A stretch of 64,000 nucleotides of DNA from Amorphophallus konjac (lineage: Eukaryota > Streptophyta > Magnoliopsida > Alismatales > Araceae): the NCBI GenBank assembly GCA_022559845.1, contig CM040126.1, positions 140,500,064-140,564,063 of the forward strand. Direction: 5' to 3'. The notes below the pieces were generated by a model that ran no database searches, was not told the DNA's origin, and was given only the letters and a program-made list of their open reading frames with translations. The translations under genes and the position numbers were made by a program. This document shows positions 1-10,600 of this stretch, piece after piece; the first letter of the stretch is position 1, and the number at the start of each line of letters is the position of its first letter.

Positions 1-411
1 CTTACCGGGTAGGTATGGTGGGCATAAGGTGCAAGTCCTCTTGTCCCAGTCAAGATTGGCCCTTCTCTCTCCTAACCACTTTTGCCCTAAAATGATGCAT
101 GAACCAGCAAGTGTGCCGATCCTGCACCATGCACCATCGGTGTAGAGAACAGAGCCGATCCTCCTATAGAACTCAACACAAGCAAAATCACCATCGCGGA
201 TAATCTCGCCTGTCTTGGAGAGAGACTCCACGATGTCAAGAGAAACCCAATTATCCGACTCCCTATTGGTGAAATGGAGTTCCGTTGTGGACCCGTTGGG
301 TAGAGCGGCTTTCATAATGAGAGGGGCAAAACCAAAGGCTCGGTCCATGAGGACATTCATTTTGGCCACAAAAGTTGACCACTCGGACGTATGGTCTTGG
401 GGATCGGCCAT
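1..411 (-). CDS. Unrecognised ORF in gag position of element A-left (partial, 137 codons, runs off window)
   Basis: The frame is open from an ATG at 409-411 to base 1, with no stop. It starts about 350 nt after the primer site, where gag would begin in an LTR element. It begins MADPQDHTSEWSTFVAKM and is rich in W, C and charged residues; I see no zinc knuckle, protease or capsid signature in the visible part. Long openness right after leader sequence supports real coding. I do not recognise the family. It may be gag or an element-specific ORF. Confidence 0.55.
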   Translation of the reverse strand, partial: MADPQDHTSEWSTFVAKMNVLMDRAFGFAPLIMKAALPNGSTTELHFTNRESDNWVSLDIVESLSKTGEIIRDGDFACVEFYRRIGSVLYTDGAWCRIGTLAGSCIILGQKWLGERRANLDWDKRTCTLCPPYLPGK

Positions 412-758
412 GGGTAGTGGACATGGACATGCATACACACGGTGACAAGACACTAGACCGACTATGCAAGTTTGGAATGCATGCACACTAAGGACCCTAG
501 ACGTAAACCAAGACTCGGTACGTGGCGGAGATAACCGATCCGAAGATCACTCGCACAAGTGTGCGGCCTTCCCGATAGGCGTGGCCTAACGTTCGGACAA
601 CACCTTTTGATATACCGAGTAAAGGGATGTATGCGACCCAAAATGACTCTTTTTTGTTGTTTTAAAAATATGATGATCTTAGACTCGACGTAGACAATGA
701 ATAATGACTAGACATAAATGACACTCTTTTTTTTTTTTGACACCCTAGACTCAAACTC
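412..758 (-). other. Untranslated leader of element A-left
   Basis: This is the stretch between primer site and first ATG on the minus strand. It has a T-run (728-738 on the plus strand) and no long ORF on the element's strand. Confidence 0.6.
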
Positions 759-770
759 GCTCTGATACCA
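759..770 (-). other. Primer binding site, initiator-Met tRNA type (element A-left)
   Basis: The minus strand reads TGGTATCAGAGC, the classical plant iMet-tRNA primer site, three bases inside the LTR end at 774. It fixes both the orientation and the LTR boundary. Confidence 0.9.
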
Positions 771-773
771 AAT

Positions 774-2841
774 TGATGCGGGACGGGACCACGGACACAA
801 CAAGCTCGAGATCGTCCCTTAACGAGGGAAGCATCGGACGTGCACGGTTGAGAAACCGGCAAGAGCTAGGGTGGTCGGCTCGCACTTTCGTGCCCGGATC
901 GGGTCACGGGATGGTCTCGCTCACTCTCTCGCAGCAGCGGTGATATGAAATTATATCAAGCTAGGTCCTAAAACATGCTCTCTAGCAGTGACATAAACAA
1001 GCATATATGAAATAAGCGAAATGCCAAGTGTAGGAGCGAAGACGATACCTCCACGCACTCGGCGTGGGGACGACGGGCCCGGCCGAACTCGTGCTCCCGG
1101 GACGGTTAATACATGAATAGTACAACAATAGAAATATGCCCACTCCACGCAGGGAGGTAAAGGGCGACACAACGGGGCCCGGGAGGACCGAAGACGGGTT
1201 GACGGGCGGCTTTCCGCGTAGCTTCGGCAGCACCCGAACTAGTGACGATGGTGCCCACGTGCTGTCCGGAGGGGACGTGTGGGACCCGGTGTCACCACTA
1301 TGGTGGGGACACTGGTGGAGGCGATCCCCGGGCTGGCGGCACGCTGGAACGTCGCCCGGAGGTCGGGCGGCTCCGATCGGCACCCGTCGGGTTTGCTGTC
1401 CACGGGCTGGTTGCTGCTGTGTTGCAGCGCGCGCTCCGACGAGAATGGGCGCTGCGATCAGCCCCGATGTCGGATCGACACGAGACTGGCGCCGTTGGAA
1501 AGCTACCTTGAAGTTCTTCAACCTAGGCTCAAAGATCTGGCCTGGATCTGCTAGGATCTTGACTTATGGAATTTTCAATCTTCTGTTGTACAGTAACCGA
1601 AGACTCAGGCCTGCAGAGGACTTGACTGTTGATTGCCTTTGACCGTGATGTGGATGTCCAAATTCTAAGATATGTTCGTCATAAAAGTTGTTAGAAATTA
1701 AGATGGGAAGATGGAAAAATTGGTTTGGACATGTTTGGAGGTGTCTATGATTTTCTGTGATTTGTTCAGTGGACAAAGGTCGGATCTGGGATCTTGCTGA
1801 AAGTACTGTAGCTCCGGTAGAACATGAATTTTGAAAAATAGGTAGAAGGATGATAAAAATTTAATAAAAATTGTGGTGGTAGGGGACGATGGAAAGAACA
1901 CAAATTTAAATTTGGAGTTCTGAAGAAAATCAAAATGGTGGTCGAAGGAGAAGAACGCAAGGCTACTGTCACTGTAGACAGTGACAGAACAGATCTGAGA
2001 TTGAGAGTTGAACGAAATGGGGAAAATATGAAACGGTAGCGTTTGAACCTGGATTTTTTTTTAGAGAAAGGGATAGAAGATAGGAACCAACCCTCAAAAT
2101 TTCAAGTCAATCAGAACTTGTGGCTGGCTTCAGGAATTCACGAACCACACCTCTATCCAGCAGGACAGAAAAGCGAAGATGATCCCGTGGCGGCTCGAAG
2201 GCGGCACGAACGGCGGCGGCGGCGGCACAGATGATCACCGGAGATAGAGGGGAGGGGATAGAAGATAGAAATCACTCTAGAACTGGAGGTTGGAGGAGAG
2301 AAACCAGAGGGAGAGAGGAGGGGCTCAAGAACACTCTTGATTTTCTAACAATTTTCTCTTCATTTCTTCATTAATCTCTAATGACACTATACATAGGCTT
2401 ATATAGAAAATGGCAAGGGGTGGGGGGCTGATAATTTCGTGGGAAATATGTCATTTTCATCCCCCATGTGGTCAAAACTCAAAATAAATAAATTACATAT
2501 GAATGGGGCACTCCTTTGACTAGGTAGGTAAGGTAGGTGGCCTACCTTTGAAATTTTAACCCCTTTGTCTCCCATGTGGTCAATTAGCATTCAAACCTTC
2601 TAGATGGCCACCTAGGATGGTTGACCAGCCCCACATGGATGAGGTGGACCAATGGGGAAGGGGAGGAGCCCCCCTAGCTGGACCTACTACACATTTGCAC
2701 AAAAACCCACACAATCCAAGGGAATGACGCATTGGCTTACAAAGCCGTACAATTGCGCTTATACTTTCCCATGGATATAAAAATAAACTAAAGGACACAA
2801 ATGCAAAATAAAATGTACATGCTCGGCGTCGATTCCCATCA
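774..2841 (-). repeat. 5' LTR of element A-left (about 2.07 kb)
   Basis: On the minus strand it starts TGATGGGAATCG at 2841 and ends GCATCA at 774. The whole segment matches the reverse complement of 44255-46315 with moderate divergence. U3 is about 440 bp, followed by a long R-U5 of about 1.6 kb whose last 800 bp is GC-rich. Open frames inside it, such as 1136-1642, lie in this GC-rich repeat and are not taken as genes. Confidence 0.88.
2399..2405 (-). promoter_or_regulatory. Probable TATA box of the A-left LTR
   Basis: The minus strand reads CTATATAAGCC here, and the same TATATAA occurs at the equivalent place in the A-right LTR (44719-44725). It lies about 440 bp from the LTR start. Confidence 0.6.
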
Positions 2842-3148
2842 GGGGGATGAATAGATCGCCCCAATTTTTGAATTAAATCAAAGAGCTCGGTAGATGCACC
2901 CAGACTAGCGATGTAGATCTGCTCAGAATACATCAGAAGAAGAATTCAACAACGAAATGATAAACTCAGAAGGCAATCAGTGATGCACAAGCAAATGATC
3001 GAGCAGATGCTATGTCTAGGAAAGCAATGTAAACAACAACCTCAACCAACCTAAGATCAGAAATCGCACATAGAGCAAGGCAACAATCACACAAGGAGAC
3101 AAGGAGGTTTTTAGGTGGTTCGCTTGCAAGCCGCAATCTACGTCCACC

Positions 3149-3169
3149 CCTCGTTCACATTGAACGAGG
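3149..3169 (-). repeat. Hairpin in family C LTR (8-bp stem, 5-nt loop)
   Basis: Arms CCTCGTTC and GAACGAGG pair perfectly around loop ACATT. The position matches the F hairpin at 16503-16523, whose stem differs at three pairs but stays fully paired. Confidence 0.75.
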
Positions 3170-3676
3170 CTTCCACTAGTGCTGGCCAGAAAAGAAGCAG
3201 ACTCGGTCTGCAACAGAACGCTGCCTTACAGCTTGCCCAGAGGAAGACAAATCCCTCAACCCAGGTCCTGCATCCACAGAACCTGCACCCTGGGCTTGCA
3301 AACCACTAGTCCAGACACCGGAGAACCTTTCTCCCTTCCTCTGAACCAGAGGGAACCCACGAGTGACCCCAAGTCACTCGCAACCAGAGAAGTTGTCTCC
3401 CTTCTTCCTCAAAGGGAACCAAAACAAAATTTGAAGCATGGAATGAAGAAGAAAACAGAAAATGAAAAAGCAAAAGATAGAATGTAGCTTCAATGAAGCA
3501 TTTTCGGATGCACCGGGTGACTGCTCTCAAGTCTAACTTCTAAAACTGATCCTCATGATGTTTGTTGATATGGGGGAGGCTCTCTCATTCTTCTTCTTTA
3601 GGGGGAAGCTCTCTCTCTGAAAATATGAATGGGAACAATGGCCGCAACTTCCACCCTTCCTTCGTGGGGCAAGGTA

Positions 3677-3687
3677 CTCTTATATAG
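3677..3687 (-). promoter_or_regulatory. Probable TATA box of the family C LTR
   Basis: The minus strand reads CTATATAAGAG. It sits between the R-U5 piece and the motif-rich U3 piece at 38429-39523, the same order as in F. Confidence 0.6.
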
Positions 3688-4272
3688 GAACAGAGGCACC
3701 ATATGGATGTGGCAAAGAAAACCTACTGAAACTCTGTTGGTCCACAGGTGTTGACACCTAAAATATAATAGAGAATGGAGATGAGACATAATGGAAGATT
3801 AAGTGAGAGATAAAGATCCCTGAGATTCCTACAAAATCAGGATTACGGAAGATATGTCATTAAAGCTACCACCCGGCTGAAGCCCTCCCCGGCCAAGCTG
3901 ATGTCCGGTATTGTCGTCATTCAGACGGCAGTACTGATGAAGAACTGCAGTCCACTGACTGGTGAAAATCCCCATAAATATTCTGATGAAGCTATACTAA
4001 CTCACCAATTGATGGGCCTTCGCCTAGCCTGACGGACTCGAGGGACCGACAAATGAAGGGACAGATTAAGCGGCATTAGTAGCTCAAGCTTACTGATGAG
4101 CAAGCATAAAAGACAAAAGGATCTAAACGGGCCCAGCCGTGTGGCGCCGAGAGCCCAACAAGACCCATATGGGGAAGGGGTGCCGAGAGCCTATTGCCTC
4201 CGAATAAGGCGCGCCGGGAACTCACCAACCATGCGCCGAGAGAGCCTTGCCGAGAAGGAGGGGTGCTATGAT

Positions 4273-4280
4273 TATAGAAA
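4273..4280 (+). promoter_or_regulatory. TATA box of the B 5' LTR, altered
   Basis: TATAGAAA here corresponds to TATAAAAA at 35939-35946 in the 3' LTR. The substitution may have weakened this copy's promoter. Confidence 0.5.
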
Positions 4281-5609
4281 CCCCCTTCCTCTCAAGATAA
4301 AGGGGTCGGGAGAGAGAACCAAAGAAAAAGCGGAACAAAGCGAAGAAAAAAAAAGAGAGATAGAAAAACTAGGAGAGATCCCGCTGAAAAGAAAGAAGAA
4401 GAGAAGGAGAAGAAGAAAGCTCTAGCTGGGCTGCTCGGGGGAGGGAGTGGAGTCAATGCTCCACCCTCCCCCCCCATGTTTATTTTCTTCTTTTATTTTC
4501 CTTCGTATGTAATAGTCTATGTCCTCGTGCTTTGATTATTCATATGATGACCGAGAATTCTTTTCTTGCCTGCCTCCGTTCCTCCCCTCTGCCTGTTTCT
4601 CGGCTTCAGCCTCGCAGTTGATGTAAGTGGTGATAATGAGATGAAATGAAATGTCACAGTTGCCGTGTCGGATATTAGGCAACCGAAGCTCTGCCCTCTG
4701 TCTTTCTATGTATATATCTTTTATCTGAATGACCAACAGTCCAGACGCTTCGGGTTTCAGAGTCGTTTCTATGAGTCTGTTCTTCGAAGAGGAATGAAGA
4801 TAGGGCCCCTACCCCCATCTAATGGGTTATTAGGTTCTGTTTCCTTCTCCCCTCCTGTCTCGATGGCAGATCCCCCACATACATTCGAGTTTTCCTTCGA
4901 GGCCCCTCCTTTATGCAGTTCAGGAACCAGATACATCAATCTCTCGGTGCCCTGAACTGCTGGTTATGAGATATGTGCTTAATCTGCAGATGAATGCAAC
5001 CCTACGAGGTTTTGATAAGTGATGACCTCGACTCCTGGGTCCTCCATTGTGACTCTTGAATGATTAGGGCCTAGATTTTCAGTGCCGAGGGTTGTGTCGT
5101 TCCTCTATCGCTGGTTTGTTTCCTCGATGCCATTGGGCTTGTCCAGGTGATTAGAGACAGTCATCTCTTGATCTCCTCAGACGGCTGGCGGCAAACAGAT
5201 AAAAATCTTCACAGGACGTTGTGAGAGGGTCTTATTTCATCTACTGACTTCGCCCTCCAATTCCCTTGGTATCCCTCCAGCAGAAACCTTCATGTAATCC
5301 CCTTCTGCACTCTAAATCCTACCCCAATCCAAGCCAAAAATCCCAGAAATCTCTAGAACAGAGTATCGTAATCTAGCCATAAACCCTTTCTGGCCTTGAG
5401 CCCTTTCACCTTCCCGGCGCAGGCGTTGGGTAAATGGTTCCCGGCGCGGCCGTTGCCACGCCGAGAGCTATGCGGCCGAGAGGGTTTCCCCCCCTTTTCC
5501 CTTTAGCATGTTGATAAAACCCTCAATCCTGTTCACTATCCAAAAAGACCCCTTCGTAATACAGCCTTCCCAGCCCGGGGGCTTCCCGGCGCCAGGTTCC
5601 CGGCGCGGT

Positions 5610-5765
5610 GACGAGCGCGCCGAGAACCCCTGCGCCGAGAACCCCCCTTGGCCAATAAAAGCCACGCCGAGAACCCCCCTTGGCCAATAAAAGCCACGCC
5701 GAGAGCTTCCCCCCGGCCAATAAAACCCACGCCGAGGCTCCTTCTTTGGCCAATAAAACCCAGGC
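5610..5765 (+). promoter_or_regulatory. Cluster of GCGCCGAGA and GGCCAATAAAA repeats in the B 5' LTR
   Basis: Four units combine a CGCCGAGA core, a C-rich stretch and GGCCAATAAAA at about 32-bp spacing. CCAAT is a known promoter element. The block lies downstream of the TATA box at 4273, so it may act as RNA or internal enhancer. The same CGCCGAGA core clusters upstream of B's antisense gene (35030-35225). Confidence 0.5.
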
Positions 5766-6765
5766 CAAGATCCACCTTCGTACCATCACCCCCCAATCCC
5801 TTTAATCTCTCCACACATCTGTCTAGAGGATGTTCAGAGACCATCCCATACGCCCCGAGGAGATATAGCAATGGGGAGGACCTCCCCCTACATCTCTTAA
5901 TCCCGATCCAGATTTCTCTGCAGCCTTATGAACCTAAAGAGCCATGTCATTACATGTGCTCTGATGGGTTCCAAGGGAATATCAATCGATGATATGAATG
6001 CAAGCAATGTCCCCCGCGGCCTGGCGCCGTTCTCCTTTGGTTATCGTCCCGGCTTCCCGTGGATGATGGCCTATCTTTTCTTGGCATAGTCCAAGTTAAG
6101 GGGACATGCTGTCGAAATTCGTACATACCTCATCAGATAGCTATGGTATTCCACCCTAACCCCGTTGGCCCACGGAGTTCTGCCCTTGCATGTTCTCCGA
6201 TGGTCTTCCGAAGGGGAATATTAATAAGACATCGCGCCTGCACATGGTGTGTCATGCTGCACCGGTCCTTATCCGGATTCCGGGTTAGATATACCCGATC
6301 TTTTACGGATCCCACCCTGCCGCTGCATGGGCGGTTTCCTATCCTCACCTGGCATAGTGCAAGGTAATGGGGACATGCCGTCGGATTTGTTCCGCATTTG
6401 ATGTATCGTTGCTTCACTCAGGCTGTTTAACGCCTTGCTGATGAACCAACCCTCGCTCTCGTTTGAGTCTTATTTTTTTTGCCGCTGTCTTCCTCCTATT
6501 TTTGGCGTCTAATCAAGGGTTGTCCTTCTTAGGAAGGGCGTAACTAACGTCATAGCCTTTACGGTATGACGGACTTCGGGTCCCGACTCGGACTTCACAA
6601 TCGACTGATTAAAAGTCAGATCGAGCGCACAATTAAATTGCCACCCCGGTGACTGGCACGCCTAATAATCAATAAATACAAATAAGAGAATTCTGCAAAT
6701 AAAAAAATAAAATAATAATAAATTTAAATAATTTAAAAAATAAAAAAATCCGCGTTCCATAAGTC

Positions 6766-6783
6766 TGGCACGCCCGGTGGGAC
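6766..6783 (+). other. Primer binding site of B
   Basis: TGGCACGCCCGGTGGGAC begins 6 bases after the LTR end. This non-Met form resembles primer sites of Tat-lineage elements; I did not identify the donor tRNA. Confidence 0.75.
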
Positions 6784-6880
6784 TCAGTCTCCCTTCATCT
6801 CTACGCCAAAAATAGGAGGCCCAGCGGGCCCCCCTCCAATTTCTGATTCTGTGCGCTTTCCTTATTTTCAGGAAGCTACA

Positions 6881-7444
6881 ATGACTACTGGACTCATGTC
6901 TGTATGCTTCGACCAACAACCGATCGATGTGCATGTCCGAGAGGGTTACCTGGCGGTACCGCTGTCATTCGGGTCGATGCCCCCTGCTGTCGGGCTGCCC
7001 AACTGCCTGGGCCTCGTCTTCACCGACCTTCTGCAGGTCGACAACAGCGAGCAAAGCGCTGCTGCAAGTGCCCCGATGAAGACTGCTGATAACAAGGGTA
7101 GCTTACCAGAGAGGATGACCTCGACAACCGTCGCCTGCTATGTTCACCATGTTCAATGGAGGGACACGGTCCCCGCTGCTGCCCAAATGAAGAAAAGAAC
7201 TAACCGGAGGAGCCAGTATGCTGCTGCTGACCGTCGGCTTTCCAATTTAGGGAAGACGATGATGATGGGCGATGTCAGGGTGAACCTCAACGGTCGCCCG
7301 AGAGAAGTCCGGCCGGACAGGATTGTTCTGACCGTCCAAATCGACAACAAGTTCCAAGTTCTGTCCACCAGGAGGGCCAACGGGGAAACTGATGAGAGGA
7401 AGCCGCTGGCGCCCAAGCCAGCAAGATATAAACAGGTCTGGTGA
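6881..7444 (+). CDS. Leader ORF of B upstream of gag (187 aa, unrecognised)
   Basis: The first ATG after the primer site follows TTATTTTCAG, which looks like a splice acceptor. The product begins MTTGLMSVCFDQQPIDVHV and has a basic C-terminal half; I see no known domain. It ends at a TGA and lies in a different frame from the main gag ORF, whose frame is open from 7483. It may be the gag N-terminus separated by a frameshift, or an ORF1 of the kind Ogre elements carry upstream of gag. The downstream gag has about 450 residues before its capsid domain, which makes an independent ORF1 possible. Confidence 0.5.
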   Translation: MTTGLMSVCFDQQPIDVHVREGYLAVPLSFGSMPPAVGLPNCLGLVFTDLLQVDNSEQSAAASAPMKTADNKGSLPERMTSTTVACYVHHVQWRDTVPAAAQMKKRTNRRSQYAAADRRLSNLGKTMMMGDVRVNLNGRPREVRPDRIVLTVQIDNKFQVLSTRRANGETDERKPLAPKPARYKQVW

Positions 7445-7641
7445 CCAAAGAAGATTCAGAGCTGGGCCCCAACTCGAGATAAGGGAAAGCTACCGAGGAT
7501 GCTGTTGTCCGCTTCAGGGCAGAAAGTAGAAGGAGAGAAGGAAAAGACATAAGAGATGATGCTGCTGTTTATCCCACGGCTTGGGGTAAGAAAGATGAGA
7601 AAGAAAATGAAGAAAGAAATCTGACCACTGTTCGCCCCAGG

Positions 7642-10600
7642 ATGAGGGGCAGAAAATATGAGCGGAAGCAAGACCTCTCGGTCCCCCATCCCAGGGCTGG
7701 GGGCAGAAGATGGCAAAGGAAGAACTATGATGCTGTTGCCAACTACTGCCAGGATGGCGACAGAAGATTTGAGAAAGAAGAAAGAATGGGAATAAGCGAA
7801 CCAGTCGCTGCTGCCATTCCAAGAAGACCAAGAGCCTGTGCCAGACAGGCTGATATATTTAGGTATTCCAAAGCTGAGCATCTGAATGCTCAGGTGGCAA
7901 GACTGGCTCATCAGCAAAGAGGCCAGGAAAGAATGATGCTCCAACCAGAGCCACAAAGGCACAACCCAGAGGAGATGAAACAAGTAGTCCAAGACTACTT
8001 CCACTACCTGGGGAATTCTGCCCTCGGTCAGCAAAGATTATCCCGTGCCCTGGGCACCGTGGATGAAGAAGAGGAAGAAACCCTTCAAGAAGTGATGCTC
8101 GAAGTCTCCTCCTCCGATTCCAATGATTATGGGGAAGGCCGCAGGGCCGGATATGGGAAAGAAGACCTGTGTGGGGAAGAACCTGAAGAAAGAATATCGG
8201 TCTTTGACCGACTCAAATATCCCGACCAGGCAAAAAGAAAAGTCTACAGGCAGAAGGGAAAGATGCAGATCTTCACCTGTAACATGGCTGGACTTGTCAG
8301 GAGGCAAGACATGCTACCAACTCAACCGGACGAGCTACTCAGGCTGGCAACCAGACCCGGGCCTGTCACAAGAAGAGGCCAGGCGGCAAAAGATAAAATG
8401 AAGACTAATGGTGAAGCCTGCAAGATCACCACTATGACGATTAATGTGGTGACAACGGAAGAGGGAGATAATCCCTTCATTGATGATGCTGAAGGGACTT
8501 CAGAAGATATACAGATCCCGTCCACCCTAGATCCCATGATCCAGATGATGTTCAGAAGATACCAGCAGGAGATCAATGCTCTCAGAAGACAGCTCAATGA
8601 GAGACATGAAGCTACACCGGTCTCCAAGCAAGCCGAGCCTGTGGGGCATACTTCCAGCTCAACAGAAACGGCCATTCCAGCTAATCCTCTCCTGGCTGAT
8701 AAGGGCAAAGCACCGAGCCAACCTGTTCCACAGCAAACAGTAGCTCAGCCCTCTGCGTCCCAGACACAGCCTACCGCGCCCACCTTGCGCGCCACTGTGA
8801 TGACAACTCCTCATAGTCAGCAACAAGCTCACTTCTTCCCAGAAGACATAGATCCAGCCGTAGCCCACAAGCTGATGATTGAAAGAATTGTGGAGATGAA
8901 GCTGTCTGAGAAGACTGGCGATGATGTTAGTACCTATGATGTGTACAAGGTGCCATATCCTCCCCAATATGCTGCTAAGAGACTACCTCCAGGCGTCAGT
9001 AAGCCGCCTAAGTTTGAAAAATTTAATGGCCAGGGCTCCCCCAGAGAGCACATAGCTTACTACACCACAATCATGGGCGACCTGGTAGTCGACGAAGCTT
9101 ATCTGCTTAAGTTCTTTGGCTCGCCCCTCACTGGGTTAGCCTTTGAATGGTATTCAAGCCTGCCAGCCGGATCGGTGGTTGATTGGCCTGATATGCAGAG
9201 AAAATTCCGCGATAGATTTCATGTCACTGAAAGAGAAATCACAATAGCAGAGCTATATGCAACCAGGCAGAAGCAAGATGAAACTGCACTGGACTACATC
9301 AAAAGATGGAGGAACTTAGCCATGAGATGCAGAAGACCCCCTCATCAAGAAGATGCAGTGCAGATATGCAAGCAGAGCCTCAGGAGAGAGGTGCTAGAAA
9401 AGATGATCGGTGCAGATGTCAGAACATTTGACCGATTAAACAATATAGTGGCGGAGGTTGAGACGTTCTTGTCCAAACGTCCAACCGCCAATGTTCCCAA
9501 TGTGCTGAAAGGTAAATCTAATGATCGACGACTATCACATTCTGAGGCCAACACCGTCGATTTCAGAACCTTCGAGCAGCAGAAAGGGAAGAAGGGGGCA
9601 GATGAAGCTCCCCCGCCTGAGGGTGCAGCAGAAAGAAAAGACAAGGTCTCTCTAAGAGACAAGATGAAGAAGGCTTACTCTTTTCCAAAGGAGAAGACGG
9701 CAGCACTATTTAACTGGGCATATAAGTTCAACAAGGTAACATTGCCTGAGCCGAAGAGACCCGAGGATGCGGCAAAGAAAGATGATCCGCTGTTCTGTCC
9801 ATTTCACCGTGCGCTGGGGCACGCAATTGAGGATTGTTATGTCTTCAAAGACATCATGGAAGGAATGGTTAAAAAGGGTGAGCTGCAGCTGGGAGATTAT
9901 CAGGTAAAGCCACCTCATCCACATGAGCCTCCGCCCTGGAGAATGGCCGCCAATATGATCTCAGTTTACCAGCAGCTGCCTAAGGAAGCCATTGAGGAAT
10001 GTACCAGGCATACCTATGAAGCTTGTTTTCTCACCCCACTGAAGGATCAGGAGGGATGGCAGACGAAACCCATAAAGAATAGAAGGAAAACTCCCGCAGC
10101 CAGTGCCAACGGGGTGATTATTCGAGGTGTCACACCAAGGCCTGAACCGCCTCCAGTAAAGCCAGTCTGGCGCACAGCTGAGACCGGGCCAGTCATCCGG
10201 ATCCCTACTCACAACCGGAGGAGACAAACTCCCCTACCCGCACATAAAGAAGTAAGTCCTGCAGCCAGGCGTCTACAGCAGTATATCAATGAGCTCGATG
10301 AATATGAGCAGAAAAAGCCCAAACACCTGCTGGTAAAAGACTGTATACTCTGGGAGCAGCTCGAAGAATTGAAAATTGAAGAGCAGCCAGAGGCAGAACA
10401 AAGAAAAGATGAGACTGAGCCCTTCTGGGGGCAGGAGCTGGCAAAGCCAAATTCCCAGAAGAAGAAGAGACGGCCCGGGTCCAAAAATGGAAAGAAAGTC
10501 ATGACAGTACAATGTAACACCCTGTCAGTGCTCTTTTCCTTGCCCGAGGAGGATGATGAGGCTGAAGCATCAAATGCCCCGCTAGAAGCCAACCATGCTG

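Larger units (their letters stand above)
1..2841 (-). mobile_element. A-left: 5' portion of an LTR retrotransposon (family A), truncated by the window edge
   Basis: Read on the minus strand the order is LTR (2841 to 774), Met-type primer site, a leader of about 350 nt and an ORF running off the window. The LTR is homologous, in inverted orientation, to the one at 44255-46315; both begin TGATGGGAATCGACGCC and end near CCCGCATCA. The element abuts the G-run of a SIRE-like LTR (family C) at 2842, so it probably inserted there; GGGGG would be the target duplication, but the other end is outside the window. Superfamily cannot be settled because no pol is visible. Confidence 0.8.
2842..3748 (-). 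repeat. Family C SIRE-like LTR, first piece (R-U5 and TATA region)
   Basis: The start (GGGGGATGAATAGATC) aligns with the beginning of the F LTR (AGGGGGGTGAATAGATC), and both share GGTTTTTAGGTGGTTCG further in. The piece is cut at 2842 by element A-left and at 3748 by element B; the LTR resumes at 38429. Orientation follows F: the minus strand is the element's sense strand, with a TATA box at 3677-3687. A perfect 8-bp hairpin lies at 3149-3169. Confidence 0.78.
3749..6759 (+). repeat. 5' LTR of B (3.01 kb)
   Basis: Starts TGTTGACACC and ends CGTTCCA just before the primer site; it matches 35415-38428 along its length. It contains about eleven copies of a CCGAGA core, often as GCGCCGAGA (for example near 4145, 4231, 5619, 5668), and four GGCCAATAAAA repeats at about 5648-5760. 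Its TATA box appears damaged. Frames such as 4096-4425 and 5648-5992 recur in both LTRs and are not credible genes. Confidence 0.93.

Noticed and set aside
1136..1642. 168-aa plus-strand ORF
   Set aside because: It lies in the GC-rich R-U5 of the A-left LTR, antisense to the element, with no domain, and the homologous LTR at 44255-46315 does not keep it.
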